The translations under genes and the position numbers were made by a program. From contig NZ_CAJRAY010000041.1 in the NCBI RefSeq assembly GCF_907165215.1, forward strand, positions 1-64,000: a DNA stretch of 64,000 nucleotides, in the 5' to 3' direction. Positions 15,540 through 25,610 of the stretch are shown in pieces. This DNA comes from Thermobacillus xylanilyticus (GTDB lineage: Bacteria; Bacillota; Bacilli; Paenibacillales; Paenibacillaceae). Below the pieces are notes generated by a model. That model was not told the DNA's origin and did not search any database. It was given only the letters and a program-made list of their open reading frames with translations. The first letter of the stretch is position 1, and every line of letters starts with the position of its first letter.

Positions 15540-17009
15540 TCAGCTGATCGGCGTCTCTTCGACAATCACTTTGACATAGTTCAGACTCGGATCTTCCGGC
15601 CCTTTGACCGGAAGGCCGACCTGGAGATGGTCAAGGATGTAGTCGATGTTCGCCTGGGAGATGACCTCTCCGGGCAGCAGGATCGGAATGCCGGGCGGAT
15701 AGACGTAGATGAACTCGGCGATGATCCGGCCGGCCGATTCGGCAAGCGGCACGGATTCCGTCTCGGCGTAGAAGGCGTCGCGCGGCGTAAGCGAGAGCTG
15801 CGGAATCTCCGGTATCTTCACGACCAGTTCTTTCGCCTCGTTCACCTGGTAGAACGTCTCCGACATCTCGCGCAGCGCCCGGAGCAGCGCGTCGACCGTC
15901 TCCTTCGTGTCGCCGGGCGTGATCAGGGCGAGAATGTTGTACATGTCGCTCAATTCGACTTCGATGCGGTGCTTCTCGCGCAGCCAGTTCTCCGCATCGT
16001 AGCCCGTGATGCCGAGATGGCGGACGTGGATCGTGATCTTCGTCGGATCGTAGCTGTACGTCGCTTCACCGCCCAGAATGTCGTCGCCGAAGCAATACAG
16101 CCCCGGGATCGCGTTGATCTCCCGGCGGGCGTAGCGGGCGAGCGAAAGCGCATGCTCGGCCATCGCGCGGCCGTTCAGCGCGAGATTCCGCCGTGCCGTA
16201 TCCAGCGATGCCAGCAGCAGATACGAAGTCGATGTCGTCGTGAGCATGCTGAAAATCGTCTGAATCCGGTGCGGATTGACGCGGGTGCCCTTGACGTTCA
16301 GAATCGAGCTCTGGGTCATCGAACCGCCGAGCTTGTGCACGCTCGTCGCGGCCACGTCCGCGCCGGCCTGCATCGCGGAGATCGGCAGCTCGTCGTGGAA
16401 GTGGATCAGCACCCCGTGCGCTTCGTCGACCAGCACCGGGATATCGTAGGAATGCACGAGATCGACAATTTCGCGCAGATTGGCGCAGACGCCGAAGTAG
16501 GTCGGGTTGATGACGAGCACCGCTTTCGCGTCGGGATGGCGCTCAAGGGCGCGCCGCACCGCGCTGGTGGTGATCCCGTGATCGATGCCGAGGTTCCCGT
16601 CGCGGACGGGAGAGACGAAGACCGGGCGGGCGCCGGCGAAAATGATCGCGGACAGCACCGATTTGTGCACGTTCCGCGGCACGATGATCTTGTCGCCGGG
16701 CGAGCAGACGGACAAGATCATCGTCATGATCGCCCCGCTCGTTCCCTGCACGGAGAAGAAAGTATAGTCCGCTCCGAACGCTTCCGCTGCCAGTTTCTGG
16801 GCCTCGCCGATGACGCCGGCCGGCTGGTGCAGGTCATCCAGCGGCGCGATGTTGATCAGGTCGATGGACAGCGCGTTGTCGCCGATAAACGCGCGGAACT
16901 CTTCGTCGCTGCCCCTGCCTTTCTTGTGGCCCGGAATGTGAAATTGCAGCGGGTTGCGTTCGGCATGCCGCCGAAGCGCGGTGAACAGCGGGGTGGATGA
17001 CTGATCCAA
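15540..17009 (-). CDS. speA: Arginine decarboxylase (SpeA-type, PLP-dependent)
   Basis: Pyridoxal-phosphate enzyme of the Orn/Lys/Arg decarboxylase group; SpeA of Bacillus makes agmatine, the first step to spermidine. The 489-residue length is that of Bacillus subtilis SpeA. Near-identical blocks to SpeA are FHIPGHKKG, NALSIDLINIAPLDDLHQP, VLVINPTYFGVCA, LVDEAHGVLIHFHDELP and the PLP-lysine motif SVHKLGGSMTQSS around residue 230. A related lysine decarboxylase role cannot be fully ruled out without structure-level comparison. The TTG start at 17009 is preceded by AAAGGACGG. No speE/speB lies beside it. Confidence 0.88.
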   Translation of the reverse strand: MDQSSTPLFTALRRHAERNPLQFHIPGHKKGRGSDEEFRAFIGDNALSIDLINIAPLDDLHQPAGVIGEAQKLAAEAFGADYTFFSVQGTSGAIMTMILSVCSPGDKIIVPRNVHKSVLSAIIFAGARPVFVSPVRDGNLGIDHGITTSAVRRALERHPDAKAVLVINPTYFGVCANLREIVDLVHSYDIPVLVDEAHGVLIHFHDELPISAMQAGADVAATSVHKLGGSMTQSSILNVKGTRVNPHRIQTIFSMLTTTSTSYLLLASLDTARRNLALNGRAMAEHALSLARYARREINAIPGLYCFGDDILGGEATYSYDPTKITIHVRHLGITGYDAENWLREKHRIEVELSDMYNILALITPGDTKETVDALLRALREMSETFYQVNEAKELVVKIPEIPQLSLTPRDAFYAETESVPLAESAGRIIAEFIYVYPPGIPILLPGEVISQANIDYILDHLQVGLPVKGPEDPSLNYVKVIVEETPIS

Positions 17010-17058
17010 CGCCCCATCCCGTCCTTTCCTTGCACGCGATTTAAGTCAAACAAGCTAG

Positions 17059-17086
17059 AGTATAGCAAAACGGGTAGCGAATGCAA
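17059..17086 (-). promoter_or_regulatory. Sigma-A promoter of speA
   Basis: Minus strand TTGCAT (17081-17086), 16-base spacer and TATACT (17059-17064) with an extended TGC just before the -10. Confidence 0.7.
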
Positions 17087-17194
17087 GATCGGGTTTCGGC
17101 ATGGATGCAAGCGCGGTGCGGGATGTCGCAGTTTGTTCATTTTTCTGTGAGGACAAGATGTGGTACGATAAGCGGGTGGAAGGAGCGGTTCAAG

Positions 17195-18376
17195 ATGGAC
17201 AGGCGAATCGTGATGGTCATGCTGGTGCTCATGACCGTATTCATCGGCTTCGGCATCATTATTCCCGTCATGCCGGAACTGGTGAAAAGCATTGATCCCG
17301 GCAGGGCGGAATATCATAACGCGCTCATGTTGTCGCTGTATTCCCTGGTTTCGTTTGTGCTGTCTCCCGCATGGGGGGCGCTGTCCGACAGGATCGGCCG
17401 CCGTCCGGTCATTCTGACCGGCGTGTTCGGCTTCTCTGCAAGCTTTCTCCTGTTCGGTCTGGCATCGGGCCATCTGCCGCTCATGTACGCGGCGCGCCTG
17501 CTTGGCGGATTGTTCTCCGGAGCGGTCGTCTCCGTCATCGTTGCGTATGTGGCGGACATTACGCCGCCCGAGCAGCGCACGCGCGGGATGGGACTCGTCG
17601 GGATGTCGATCGGTCTCGGTTTCACGTTCGGTCCGGGAATCGGCGGGCTGCTCAGCGGCATCTCGCTCGAGACGCCGTTCTTCGCGGCGTCGGCGCTGTC
17701 GGCGCTGCTGTTCGTCACGGGACTGTACACGCTGCGCGAATCGCTGCCGCCGGAGCGTCGCGGCTCCGGGAAGAAACGCCCTTCGCGCTGGACGGCGTTC
17801 ACCGGTCCGCTGAAATATTTGTACGTGCTCGCCTTCTTCGTCACGTTCTCGCTGGCGGGCATCGAATCGACGCTGCAATGGTTCGGCATGGAGCGGTTCG
17901 ATGTTACGCCGGCCCAGTTCGGCCTCATGTTCTTCGTCTGCGGCCTCGTCGGCGCGATCGTGCAGGGCGGCGTCGTCCGCCGGCTGATCAAGCCGGGACG
18001 GGAACCGGCCTGGATCGCGGCGGGCCTGCTCATCTCGGCGGCCGGGTTCTTCTTGTTGATCGCGTCGCATGAGCTGTGGACGGCGACGGTCTTCCTCGCG
18101 ATATTCGGCGTCGGCAACGCGCTCGTCCGGCCGTGCGTCACCTCGCTCATTACGCAGCGGACGAAGGTCGAGCAGGGCGTCGCTTCCGGCCTCAGCTCCT
18201 CGATGGACAGTCTCGGCCGCATCGCGGGTCCGCTCGTCGCCGCGTTCCTGTACCGCATCGAGATGACGCTGCCGCTCTTGGCCAGCGGCGCGCTGTCGAT
18301 TGCCGCCTTGCTGCTGCTGGAGCGGTTCCGCACGCTCGCCCGCCGGGATGATGCCGGTCCGCAGCCGGTCGTCTGA
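17195..18376 (+). CDS. MFS drug-efflux-type transporter
   Basis: 393-residue, twelve-helix major facilitator of the DHA1 group. The conserved motif A loop after helix 2 reads GALSDRIGRRPV, motif B-like MYAARLLGGLFSGAV follows, and motif C-like GIGLGFTFGPGIGG lies in helix 5 (here LVGMSIGLGFTFGPGIGGLL), the antiporter signature of exporters. ATG 17195 has GGAAGGAG at a normal distance; TGG-TACGAT at 17161-17169 may be an extended -10. Divergent from speA; a link with polyamine export (as for Blt beside an acetyltransferase) is conceivable but unsupported. Confidence 0.88.
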   Translation: MDRRIVMVMLVLMTVFIGFGIIIPVMPELVKSIDPGRAEYHNALMLSLYSLVSFVLSPAWGALSDRIGRRPVILTGVFGFSASFLLFGLASGHLPLMYAARLLGGLFSGAVVSVIVAYVADITPPEQRTRGMGLVGMSIGLGFTFGPGIGGLLSGISLETPFFAASALSALLFVTGLYTLRESLPPERRGSGKKRPSRWTAFTGPLKYLYVLAFFVTFSLAGIESTLQWFGMERFDVTPAQFGLMFFVCGLVGAIVQGGVVRRLIKPGREPAWIAAGLLISAAGFFLLIASHELWTATVFLAIFGVGNALVRPCVTSLITQRTKVEQGVASGLSSSMDSLGRIAGPLVAAFLYRIEMTLPLLASGALSIAALLLLERFRTLARRDDAGPQPVV

Positions 18377-18490
18377 TCTCCAAGGCTTTCCTCCGTGCTT
18401 TCAACGGCGCGGCGGGAAGCCTTTTGCATTGGTGCCCCGATTCGGACAAGTACGGCGAATTTGCGCTTCAATTTTCGTCAATAAACCAAG

Positions 18491-18519
18491 TTGCCAGAAC
18501 ATAAAATGGAGTATAAACT
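18491..18519 (+). promoter_or_regulatory. Sigma-A promoter
   Basis: TTGCCA (18491-18496), 17-base spacer, TAAACT (18514-18519), 60 bases before the next gene. Confidence 0.55.
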
Positions 18520-18578
18520 GAAAGTGAGGTAGAAATTTCAGAACATTCCGCCGATTCTCGGGCAGGGGAGGGATCGCC

Positions 18579-19175
18579 GTGAACAAAAGCGACGAGGTGG
18601 AGTACTGCAACCTGGAGATCCGGTTCGACCGGCGGAAGATTCACGATCTGATCCGAGAGCTGATCCAGGCCGGCTACTCCCTGTTCTGGAGCGAGGCGAA
18701 CGGGCTGTTCTTCATCTCGATCCGCACCGGACGCAGGCTGGTCAAGCTGCGATTCCGGCGCATCCGGAACTGCTACAAGATGATCGGCGACTACACGATT
18801 CGGGACGTCAGACTGTCGGAACTGCTGGAGAAAATGATCAACGATTCCCGCGGCCATGCCGTCGTCAAACGGATCAAAGACCGCCGCATCGTAATCGAAG
18901 ACATCATGTTTGGCGAAATCATCCGATTGGTGGAGGTGTCGGGTATGGAACATCGCGTCATCTACCAGAGGAATACGACGGTCACGACAGAAGAGATGAT
19001 TCGCGCATTTCAGAACAAGCGGGCGGAAGAGCGCGTGCATGTCCTGCGGCTTGAACTCGATTACGAGTTGGCGGTGCTGCACGAAGCGCTGGCCGAAGGC
19101 CGCATCGCCGATGTCGAAGCATCCAAGAAGCGGCTGATGGAGATGCGCACGGAGATGCTGCAGCTCGAAATGTGA
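18579..19175 (+). CDS. Conserved-type hypothetical protein, 198 aa
   Basis: Cytosolic charged protein starting at GTG 18579 with GGGGAGGG upstream. The first 120 residues look like a compact alpha/beta domain (VEYCNLEIRFDRRKIHDLI, SEANGLFFISIRTGRRLVKL, VVKRIKDRRIVIEDIMFGEI, VSGMEHRVIYQRN), and the last 70 form a long charged helix likely to be a coiled coil (EMIRAFQNKRAEERVHVLRL to the end). The layout recalls a small Paenibacillus family sometimes labelled, wrongly in my view, as a peptide-synthetase module; no such domain is visible. Function unknown. It has its own promoter and terminator. Confidence 0.65.
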   Translation: MNKSDEVEYCNLEIRFDRRKIHDLIRELIQAGYSLFWSEANGLFFISIRTGRRLVKLRFRRIRNCYKMIGDYTIRDVRLSELLEKMINDSRGHAVVKRIKDRRIVIEDIMFGEIIRLVEVSGMEHRVIYQRNTTVTTEEMIRAFQNKRAEERVHVLRLELDYELAVLHEALAEGRIADVEASKKRLMEMRTEMLQLEM

Positions 19176-19226
19176 CGGGCGGAAGGATGTGCGTATGATC
19201 GAAAGTCAATGGAATAAGCCGAATTG

Positions 19227-19270
19227 ACAGGCTTCTCTTGCTCCGCCGCGGAGGAAGGGAAGCCTGTTTC
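19227..19270 (+). terminator. Intrinsic terminator
   Basis: Arms ACAGGCTTC (19227-19235) and GAAGCCTGT (19259-19267) enclosing an inner TCCGC/GCGGA stem, followed by TTC. Confidence 0.6.
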
Positions 19271-19299
19271 TGTCCGTCCCCGCCGGGCCGGCGGTCAAG

Positions 19300-19329
19300 T
19301 TGCGCCGGGAGACCGGGATGCTCTAGAAT
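19300..19329 (+). promoter_or_regulatory. Sigma-A promoter of gluconate kinase gene
   Basis: TTGCGC (19300-19305), 18-base spacer, TAGAAT (19324-19329), 40 bases before the TTG start. Confidence 0.55.
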
Positions 19330-19368
19330 AAGGCTGACGATTCGGAAGGTTCGGGGGAGGACATCGGA

Positions 19369-20922
19369 TTGAGCGACAGCGGGCTAGGTAGGAAAATCGT
19401 GCTGGCCGTCGATCTGGGCACGACCAGCGCCAAGGTGCTGGCAATCAACGCCGGCAGCCTGACCGAAGGCGGCCAGGCAGTGATAGCGGCCAGGGGTGAA
19501 CGGGAATATCCGCTTCTGTCGCAGGAGCCCGGATATGCGGAGCAGGATCCGGACCGCATCGCCGAAGCGGCGGCCGAAGCGGTGCGCGAAGCGGTCGACG
19601 GGGCCGGATGCGGCCCGGAAGGGGTGCTGGCCGTCGCGTTCAGCACGGCGATGCATTCTCTGATTGTCACGGATGGGGACGGGAAGGCGCTCACGCGGGT
19701 GCTGACCTGGGCCGATCTTCGCGCGGCCGGACATGCGCGGAAGCTGCGCGGATCGAAGGATGCGGCGGATCTTCCGTCCCGCACGGGCGTGCCGCTGCAC
19801 GCCATGACGCCGCTCGCGAAGCTGTTCTGGCTCCGCGAGCGGCGGCCGGAGCTGTTCGCTTCCGCCGGGCGGTTCATCGGCATCAAGGAGTATGTGCTGG
19901 AGCGCTGGTTCGGCCGGCCCGTCCCGATGGACGAATCGACTGCCGGCGGCACCGGTTTTTACAATCTGCATGAGCGGACCTGGGACGGGGAGGCGATGCG
20001 GATCGCGGGCATCGACGCGGACCGGCTGCCGGAGCTTAAGCCTTCGACGCATGTTCTGCGCGGCCTGCTTCCCGAGACGGCAGCCGAACTCGGGCTGAGC
20101 CCCGACGTGCCCGTCGTGCTCGGAGCGGCCGACGGCCCGCTGGCCAATCTCGGCGGCGGCGCGCTCGAACCGGGTGTCGCTTCGCTCACGATCGGCACGA
20201 GCGGCGCGGTGCGCGTCGCCGTCCGGCAGCCGGCCGCCGATCCGCACGGACGGCTGTTCTGCTATCCGCTGGCGGAAGGCTGGTGGATTGCCGGCGGGCC
20301 GGTCAACAGCGGCGGCGTCGTCTTCCGCTGGATGCGGGACAAGCTTGCCCCGGACCTGTCGGACGGTAATGACGGCTACGCCCGGCTCGTCGAACTGGCG
20401 ATGGAAGCGCCGCCCGGCGCCGGCGGACTGCTGTTCCTGCCGCACCTGTCCGGCGAGCGCGCGCCGCATTGGGACGAGCGGGCGCGCGGCGTATTTCTCG
20501 GCCTGTCGCTCGAACATGACCGCCGGCACATGATTCGCGCCGGTCTGGAAGGCATCGTGCTGCATCTGCGCTCGGTGGCGGACGCGCTCGCCGGCCTGGC
20601 GGGCGGCCTGCGGGAGATCCGGGTGTCCGGCGGCTTCGCCCGGTCGGCGGCGCTGCGGCAGCTCATCGCCGACATCCTCGGCAGGCCGGTCGTCCGCACG
20701 GACAGCGAGGACGCGTCGGGAGTCGGCGCCGCCCGGCTCGCCCTGCACGCGCTCGGCCTGATGCCGGATCCGGCGGCGTCCGCTTCGACGGTAACGGACA
20801 GGTGCGATCCGAATCCGGAGCTTGTCCCCGTATATGACCGGCTCCACGGCATGTTCAAGCGATCGTACGAACGCGTATCGGACACCTTCGCCGAACTGGA
20901 CGCGTTCAGATCCGGCGGATAA
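19369..20922 (+). CDS. gntK: Gluconate kinase (FGGY family)
   Basis: ATP-dependent sugar kinase that makes 6-phosphogluconate. The phosphate-binding start VDLGTTSAKVLAIN, the central GAADGPLANLGGGAL and TIGTSGAVRV segments, and the C-terminal FGGY block (SVADALAGLAGGLREIRVSG then RSAALRQLIADILGRPV) are all present; 517 residues is a normal FGGY length. The start is TTG 19369 with GGGGGAGG eight bases upstream. Gluconate specificity is inferred mostly from FGGY-gntK-like sequence (MHSLIVTD, LPHLSGERAPHWD) and from gnd directly downstream; xylulose or other pentose kinase activity is less likely. No gluconate permease or GntR regulator is beside it. Confidence 0.85.
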   Translation: MSDSGLGRKIVLAVDLGTTSAKVLAINAGSLTEGGQAVIAARGEREYPLLSQEPGYAEQDPDRIAEAAAEAVREAVDGAGCGPEGVLAVAFSTAMHSLIVTDGDGKALTRVLTWADLRAAGHARKLRGSKDAADLPSRTGVPLHAMTPLAKLFWLRERRPELFASAGRFIGIKEYVLERWFGRPVPMDESTAGGTGFYNLHERTWDGEAMRIAGIDADRLPELKPSTHVLRGLLPETAAELGLSPDVPVVLGAADGPLANLGGGALEPGVASLTIGTSGAVRVAVRQPAADPHGRLFCYPLAEGWWIAGGPVNSGGVVFRWMRDKLAPDLSDGNDGYARLVELAMEAPPGAGGLLFLPHLSGERAPHWDERARGVFLGLSLEHDRRHMIRAGLEGIVLHLRSVADALAGLAGGLREIRVSGGFARSAALRQLIADILGRPVVRTDSEDASGVGAARLALHALGLMPDPAASASTVTDRCDPNPELVPVYDRLHGMFKRSYERVSDTFAELDAFRSGG

Positions 20923-20959
20923 GCGGCTTCACCATAAGGGTATCGAAGAAATCTATAGG

Positions 20960-20988
20960 TTTTCATAATCCTGCAAAACGAGTAAAAT
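20960..20988 (+). promoter_or_regulatory. Possible promoter of gnd
   Basis: TTTTCA (20960-20965), 17-base spacer, TAAAAT (20983-20988), between gntK and gnd; suggests gnd can be expressed apart from gntK. Confidence 0.45.
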
Positions 20989-21034
20989 AGGGGCGTTAAA
21001 TAATTCAAGAGCGCAAAGGATGGGACGTTCGGAA

Positions 21035-22447
<1,413 letters not shown>

Positions 22448-22451
22448 CGCG

Positions 22452-22739
22452 TCAATCGTACAGCATGGCAACGGCATCGGCCAGACTGCGCCGCGCCCGC
22501 TCGAGTTCATCGGCGGTGCAGGTCCGGCCGTGAAGCAGCACCAGCGCCGCCTCGGCGAAATCGCGGAAGAGCGCAATCAGCTGTGGCCGCGGCAGTTCCT
22601 GCAGGGCAGGAGCGCCGTCGGCCACTTTTTTCTTGACTGCATGAAGCAGCCAGATCAGATCGTCCCTGCATGCCGGACGGGCCGGGTCACGGATCCGGTC
22701 GATCCGGCTTCCGGCGGACTGCGGCGCTGCGATCGGCAT
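22452..22739 (-). CDS. Hypothetical helical protein, 95 aa
   Basis: Small soluble alpha-helical protein (CRDDLIWLLHAVKKKVADG, then LIALFRDFAEAALVLLHGR, then ELERARRSLADAVAMLYD). A G-run ribosome site (GGGGGG) lies seven bases before ATG 22739, and codon use is normal, so I take it as real although it is short. Convergent with gnd with only four bases between stops. I do not recognise the family. Confidence 0.6.
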   Translation of the reverse strand: MPIAAPQSAGSRIDRIRDPARPACRDDLIWLLHAVKKKVADGAPALQELPRPQLIALFRDFAEAALVLLHGRTCTADELERARRSLADAVAMLYD

Positions 22740-22865
22740 GGCGAATCCCCCCGTTCATTCCCTGCTATCATCCATACGACCGGATCGTCCGAACTATGCC
22801 CGCAGGACCGGGCCGCGCAGCGCGGGAACGCCATGCGGGAAACGCTTCGCGTGTCCCCTTCCGCG

Positions 22866-22895
22866 TTGTCCGCTCCTTGGCCGCTGTGTTATCAT
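22866..22895 (+). promoter_or_regulatory. Sigma-A promoter of aroK operon
   Basis: TTGTCC (22866-22871), 18-base spacer, TATCAT (22890-22895) preceded by TGT (extended -10), 47 bases before GTG 22943. Confidence 0.6.
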
Positions 22896-22942
22896 GAAAA
22901 CATTGGAGTTCACGAGTTTGAGCAGCGGGGGGAACGATCGGG

Positions 22943-23467
22943 GTGAAGGCCCGAACGGACAAAATCGTGCTCGTCGGCTTCATGGGCACGGGCAAATCGA
23001 CCGTCGCGCGGCTGCTGGCCGGACGGCTCGGCATCGGGCGCGTGGATCTCGACGAAGAAATCGAGCGCGAAGCGGGATGCACGATTGCCGAATTGTTCGA
23101 CACGAAAGGCGAAGCGCATTTCCGCGATCTGGAGAGCAACGTGCTCGCGCGGCTTATGGCGGAGGACCGGCCGCTCGTGCTGGCGACCGGCGGCGGCGCC
23201 GTGCTGCGCGAAGCGAACCGCGAGGCGATGCTGCGCTCGGGGTTCGTCGCGGCGCTTACGGCATTGCCTGAGCGGATCATCGAGCGCGTATCGGGCGACG
23301 GGGCGCGGCCGCTCCTGCGCGGAGACGTCGGGGAACGGGTGCGGCGGCTGATGGCGGAGCGGGAGCACGCCTATGATTTCGCGCATATCAAGATCGACAC
23401 GACCGATCTGAAACCGGACGAAGTCGCCGATCGGATATTGGCTGCCGTGAAGGAGTCGACGGCATGA
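22943..23467 (+). CDS. aroK: Shikimate kinase
   Basis: Phosphorylates shikimate in the chorismate pathway. Walker A is GFMGTGKST, shikimate-binding Asp/Arg occur in RVDLDEEIE (D of DxD) and HFRDLE, the glycine-rich ATGGGAV loop is intact, and the lid Arg is in ARPLLRG. 174 residues is typical. GTG 22943 follows GGGGGGAA. Its stop overlaps the first fluoride-channel gene, making a translationally coupled operon with crcB1, crcB2 and, after a 58-base gap, aroA. Confidence 0.93.
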   Translation: MKARTDKIVLVGFMGTGKSTVARLLAGRLGIGRVDLDEEIEREAGCTIAELFDTKGEAHFRDLESNVLARLMAEDRPLVLATGGGAVLREANREAMLRSGFVAALTALPERIIERVSGDGARPLLRGDVGERVRRLMAEREHAYDFAHIKIDTTDLKPDEVADRILAAVKESTA

Positions 23468-23862
23468 AGACTTCCGCATGCGTGGCGGCCGGCGGCGCGC
23501 TCGGCGCGCTTGCCCGGTACGCCGTCGCGCTGGCGCTCGGCGCGCCCGAATCCGGCGCGTTTCCCTCCGCCACGTTCACGGCGAACGCCGCCGGCTGCCT
23601 GCTGATCGGCCTGCTCGGCGGCTTGCTCGCGAACCGTCCGCTGCCCGAAGCGCTGCGGGAATTCTTGAGCACCGGCTTCCTCGGCGGTTTCACGACGCTG
23701 TCCGCATTCGGCGTCGAGACGGTCCGGCTTGCGGCGGATGGTTACGCCGCAATGGCATTCGCCTATGCCGCCGCATCCGCCGCGGCGGGACTCGTCGCCG
23801 CATCGGCCGGATATGCGCTGGCAAAGGCCGTATTCCGCAACGCACGGGAGGATGCCGCATGA
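23464..23862 (+). CDS. crcB1: Fluoride channel subunit FluC/CrcB (first)
   Basis: Four-helix membrane protein of 132 residues that forms a dual-topology fluoride channel. Family motifs: GALGALARYAVAL (R of helix 1), ATFTANAAGCLLIGLLGG (the polar Asn), and GFLGGFTTLSAFGVE (the Na-binding and phenylalanine-box stretch; here Leu replaces Phe of TTFS). Overlaps aroK by four bases and crcB2 by four bases. In Bacillales two paralogs in tandem usually form an obligate heterodimer. Confidence 0.92.
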   Translation: MKTSACVAAGGALGALARYAVALALGAPESGAFPSATFTANAAGCLLIGLLGGLLANRPLPEALREFLSTGFLGGFTTLSAFGVETVRLAADGYAAMAFAYAAASAAAGLVAASAGYALAKAVFRNAREDAA

Positions 23863-24230
23863 CCGCCTTCCTGCTGGTCGCATTGGGCGGCGGCGCGGGC
23901 GCGCTGCTCCGGTACGCCGTGCAGCGGGCCTTCATTGCGCGGACGGGCCAGCCCCGGGCCGGCACGCTGCTCGTCAACCTGGTTGGAACGTTCGCGCTCG
24001 GTTTGCTGCTGGGCCTGCCGCTCACGGCGGAAAACCGCGCCGCGCAGCTGCTCGTCGGCACCGGCTTCCTCGGCGGGCTGACGACGTTCTCGACCGTCAT
24101 GGCGCAGCTGGCGGAATTGCTGCGGGCCAAACGATGGAGAACGGCCGCCGGATACGGCCTTGGCACTTTCGTCTGCGCCCTGCTGCTGGCGGCCGCCGGT
24201 TATGCCGCCGGAAGATGCATCTTCGTCTGA
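23859..24230 (+). CDS. crcB2: Fluoride channel subunit FluC/CrcB (second)
   Basis: Partner of the preceding subunit, 123 residues, four helices. Motifs GGGAGALLRYAVQRAF, LLVNLVGTFALGLLLG and GFLGGLTTFSTVMAQ are the canonical FluC signatures, with the classical TTFS retained. ATGA overlap with crcB1. Fluoride exporters are often under a fluoride riboswitch; none is seen upstream of aroK or within the operon, so expression would follow the shikimate genes. Confidence 0.93.
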   Translation: MTAFLLVALGGGAGALLRYAVQRAFIARTGQPRAGTLLVNLVGTFALGLLLGLPLTAENRAAQLLVGTGFLGGLTTFSTVMAQLAELLRAKRWRTAAGYGLGTFVCALLLAAAGYAAGRCIFV

Positions 24231-24288
24231 CGGGGCATATGCCTGTCAATACATAACCCGAACAGGGAGAAGGAGCTGGAGAGAACGG

Positions 24289-25584
24289 ATGGATGTCCGC
24301 ATTCTGCCGACGCCCGGGCTAAAGGGCGAAATTCAGGCGCTGAGTTCGAAGAACTATACGACGCGCTATATGCTGGCCGCCGCGCTGGCGGAGGGAACGA
24401 GCACGATTCTGTATCCCGCCCGCAGCGACGACAGCGACGCGATGCGCCGGTGCATCCGGGATCTCGGCGCCGTGCTGGAAGAAGACGGCGAGCGGATGTC
24501 GATCACCGGCTTCGGCCGCCGGCCGAAGGACGTGAAGGAGCTGAACGTCGGCAACGCGGGCGCCGTGCTGCGCTTCCTGATGGCGGTCGCTTCCCTCGTG
24601 CCGGAAGTGACGTTTGTCAACGCCTATCCGAAGTCGCTCGGCCAGCGGCCGCATGACGATCTGATCGGCGCGCTCGGCCAGCTCGGCGTCCAGGTCGAGC
24701 ACAACGCCGGCAAGCTGCCGATCACGATCCGCGGCGGGAACCCGAAGGGCGGCAAGATCCGCGTCTCCGGCGCGATCAGCTCGCAATACCTGAGCGCCCT
24801 GCTGTTCCTGACGCCGCTGCTCGACGAGGACAGCGAGATCGAAGTGCTGCACGAACTGAAATCGAAGGTGGTCGTCAGACAGACGCTGGATGTGCTGAAG
24901 CAAGCCGGCATCACCGTGGAGGCGAGCGACGACCTGATGCATTACCGCATCCCGGGCGGCCAGCGCTATCAGGCGCGGACATACACCGTGGAAGGCGACT
25001 ACCCCGGCTCGGCGGCCATTCTCGCCGCGGCCGCCGTTGCCCAGTCGGATGTCACGGTCCATCGGCTGCGGGAGGACAGCCTGCAAGGCGAGCGGGCGGT
25101 CGTCGACGTGCTGCGGATGATGAACGTGCCGCTGACGCATGCTAACGGCAGCGTGCGGGTTGCGGGCAACGGCAAGCTCAAAGCGGGTGAATTCGACGGC
25201 GACGCCTTCACCGACGGCGTGCTCGCCATGGTCGCCGCCTCCGTGTTCGCGGAAGGCACGTCCCGTTTCTACAACGTCGAGAACCTGCGCTACAAGGAAT
25301 GCGACCGGATCTCCGACTTCGTGGCGGAGCTGCGCAAGGCGGGCGCCGACGTCGAAGAACGCCGCAGCGAAATCATCGTTCACGGCAAGCCGGAAGGCGT
25401 GGCCGGCGGCGCCGTCATCGACTCGCACTATGATCACCGCGTGATCATGGCGCTCTCCATCGTCGGACTGCGCGCGAAGGAACCGATCGTCATTCGCGAC
25501 GCGCACCATGTGGCGAAGTCTTATCCGAACTTCTTCGAACATTTGACCGCCATCGGCGGCCGCATCGAGCGGCTCGAAGGCTGA
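24289..25584 (+). CDS. aroA: EPSP synthase (3-phosphoshikimate 1-carboxyvinyltransferase), divergent
   Basis: Sixth step of chorismate synthesis. Catalytic elements are kept: Lys21 and Arg26 (SSKNYTTR, in place of the usual GSKSxxxR), DGVLAMVAA with the catalytic Asp, LRYKECDRI with Lys/Glu/Arg, and HVAKSYPNFF with the late Lys. The glyphosate-site loop is VGNAGAVLRFL: compared with Escherichia coli, Thr97 is Ala and Pro101 is Phe, and Ser23 is Asn. 431 residues. ATG 24289 has GGAG seven bases upstream. Together with aroK it gives two shikimate steps in one operon. Confidence 0.88.
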   Translation: MDVRILPTPGLKGEIQALSSKNYTTRYMLAAALAEGTSTILYPARSDDSDAMRRCIRDLGAVLEEDGERMSITGFGRRPKDVKELNVGNAGAVLRFLMAVASLVPEVTFVNAYPKSLGQRPHDDLIGALGQLGVQVEHNAGKLPITIRGGNPKGGKIRVSGAISSQYLSALLFLTPLLDEDSEIEVLHELKSKVVVRQTLDVLKQAGITVEASDDLMHYRIPGGQRYQARTYTVEGDYPGSAAILAAAAVAQSDVTVHRLREDSLQGERAVVDVLRMMNVPLTHANGSVRVAGNGKLKAGEFDGDAFTDGVLAMVAASVFAEGTSRFYNVENLRYKECDRISDFVAELRKAGADVEERRSEIIVHGKPEGVAGGAVIDSHYDHRVIMALSIVGLRAKEPIVIRDAHHVAKSYPNFFEHLTAIGGRIERLEG

Positions 25585-25610
25585 TGCCTTAAGCGAAAGG
25601 AGCGAGGGCC

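Noticed and set aside
22740-22942. Fluoride riboswitch before the crcB genes
   Set aside because: No crcB-motif core could be found before aroK or between genes.
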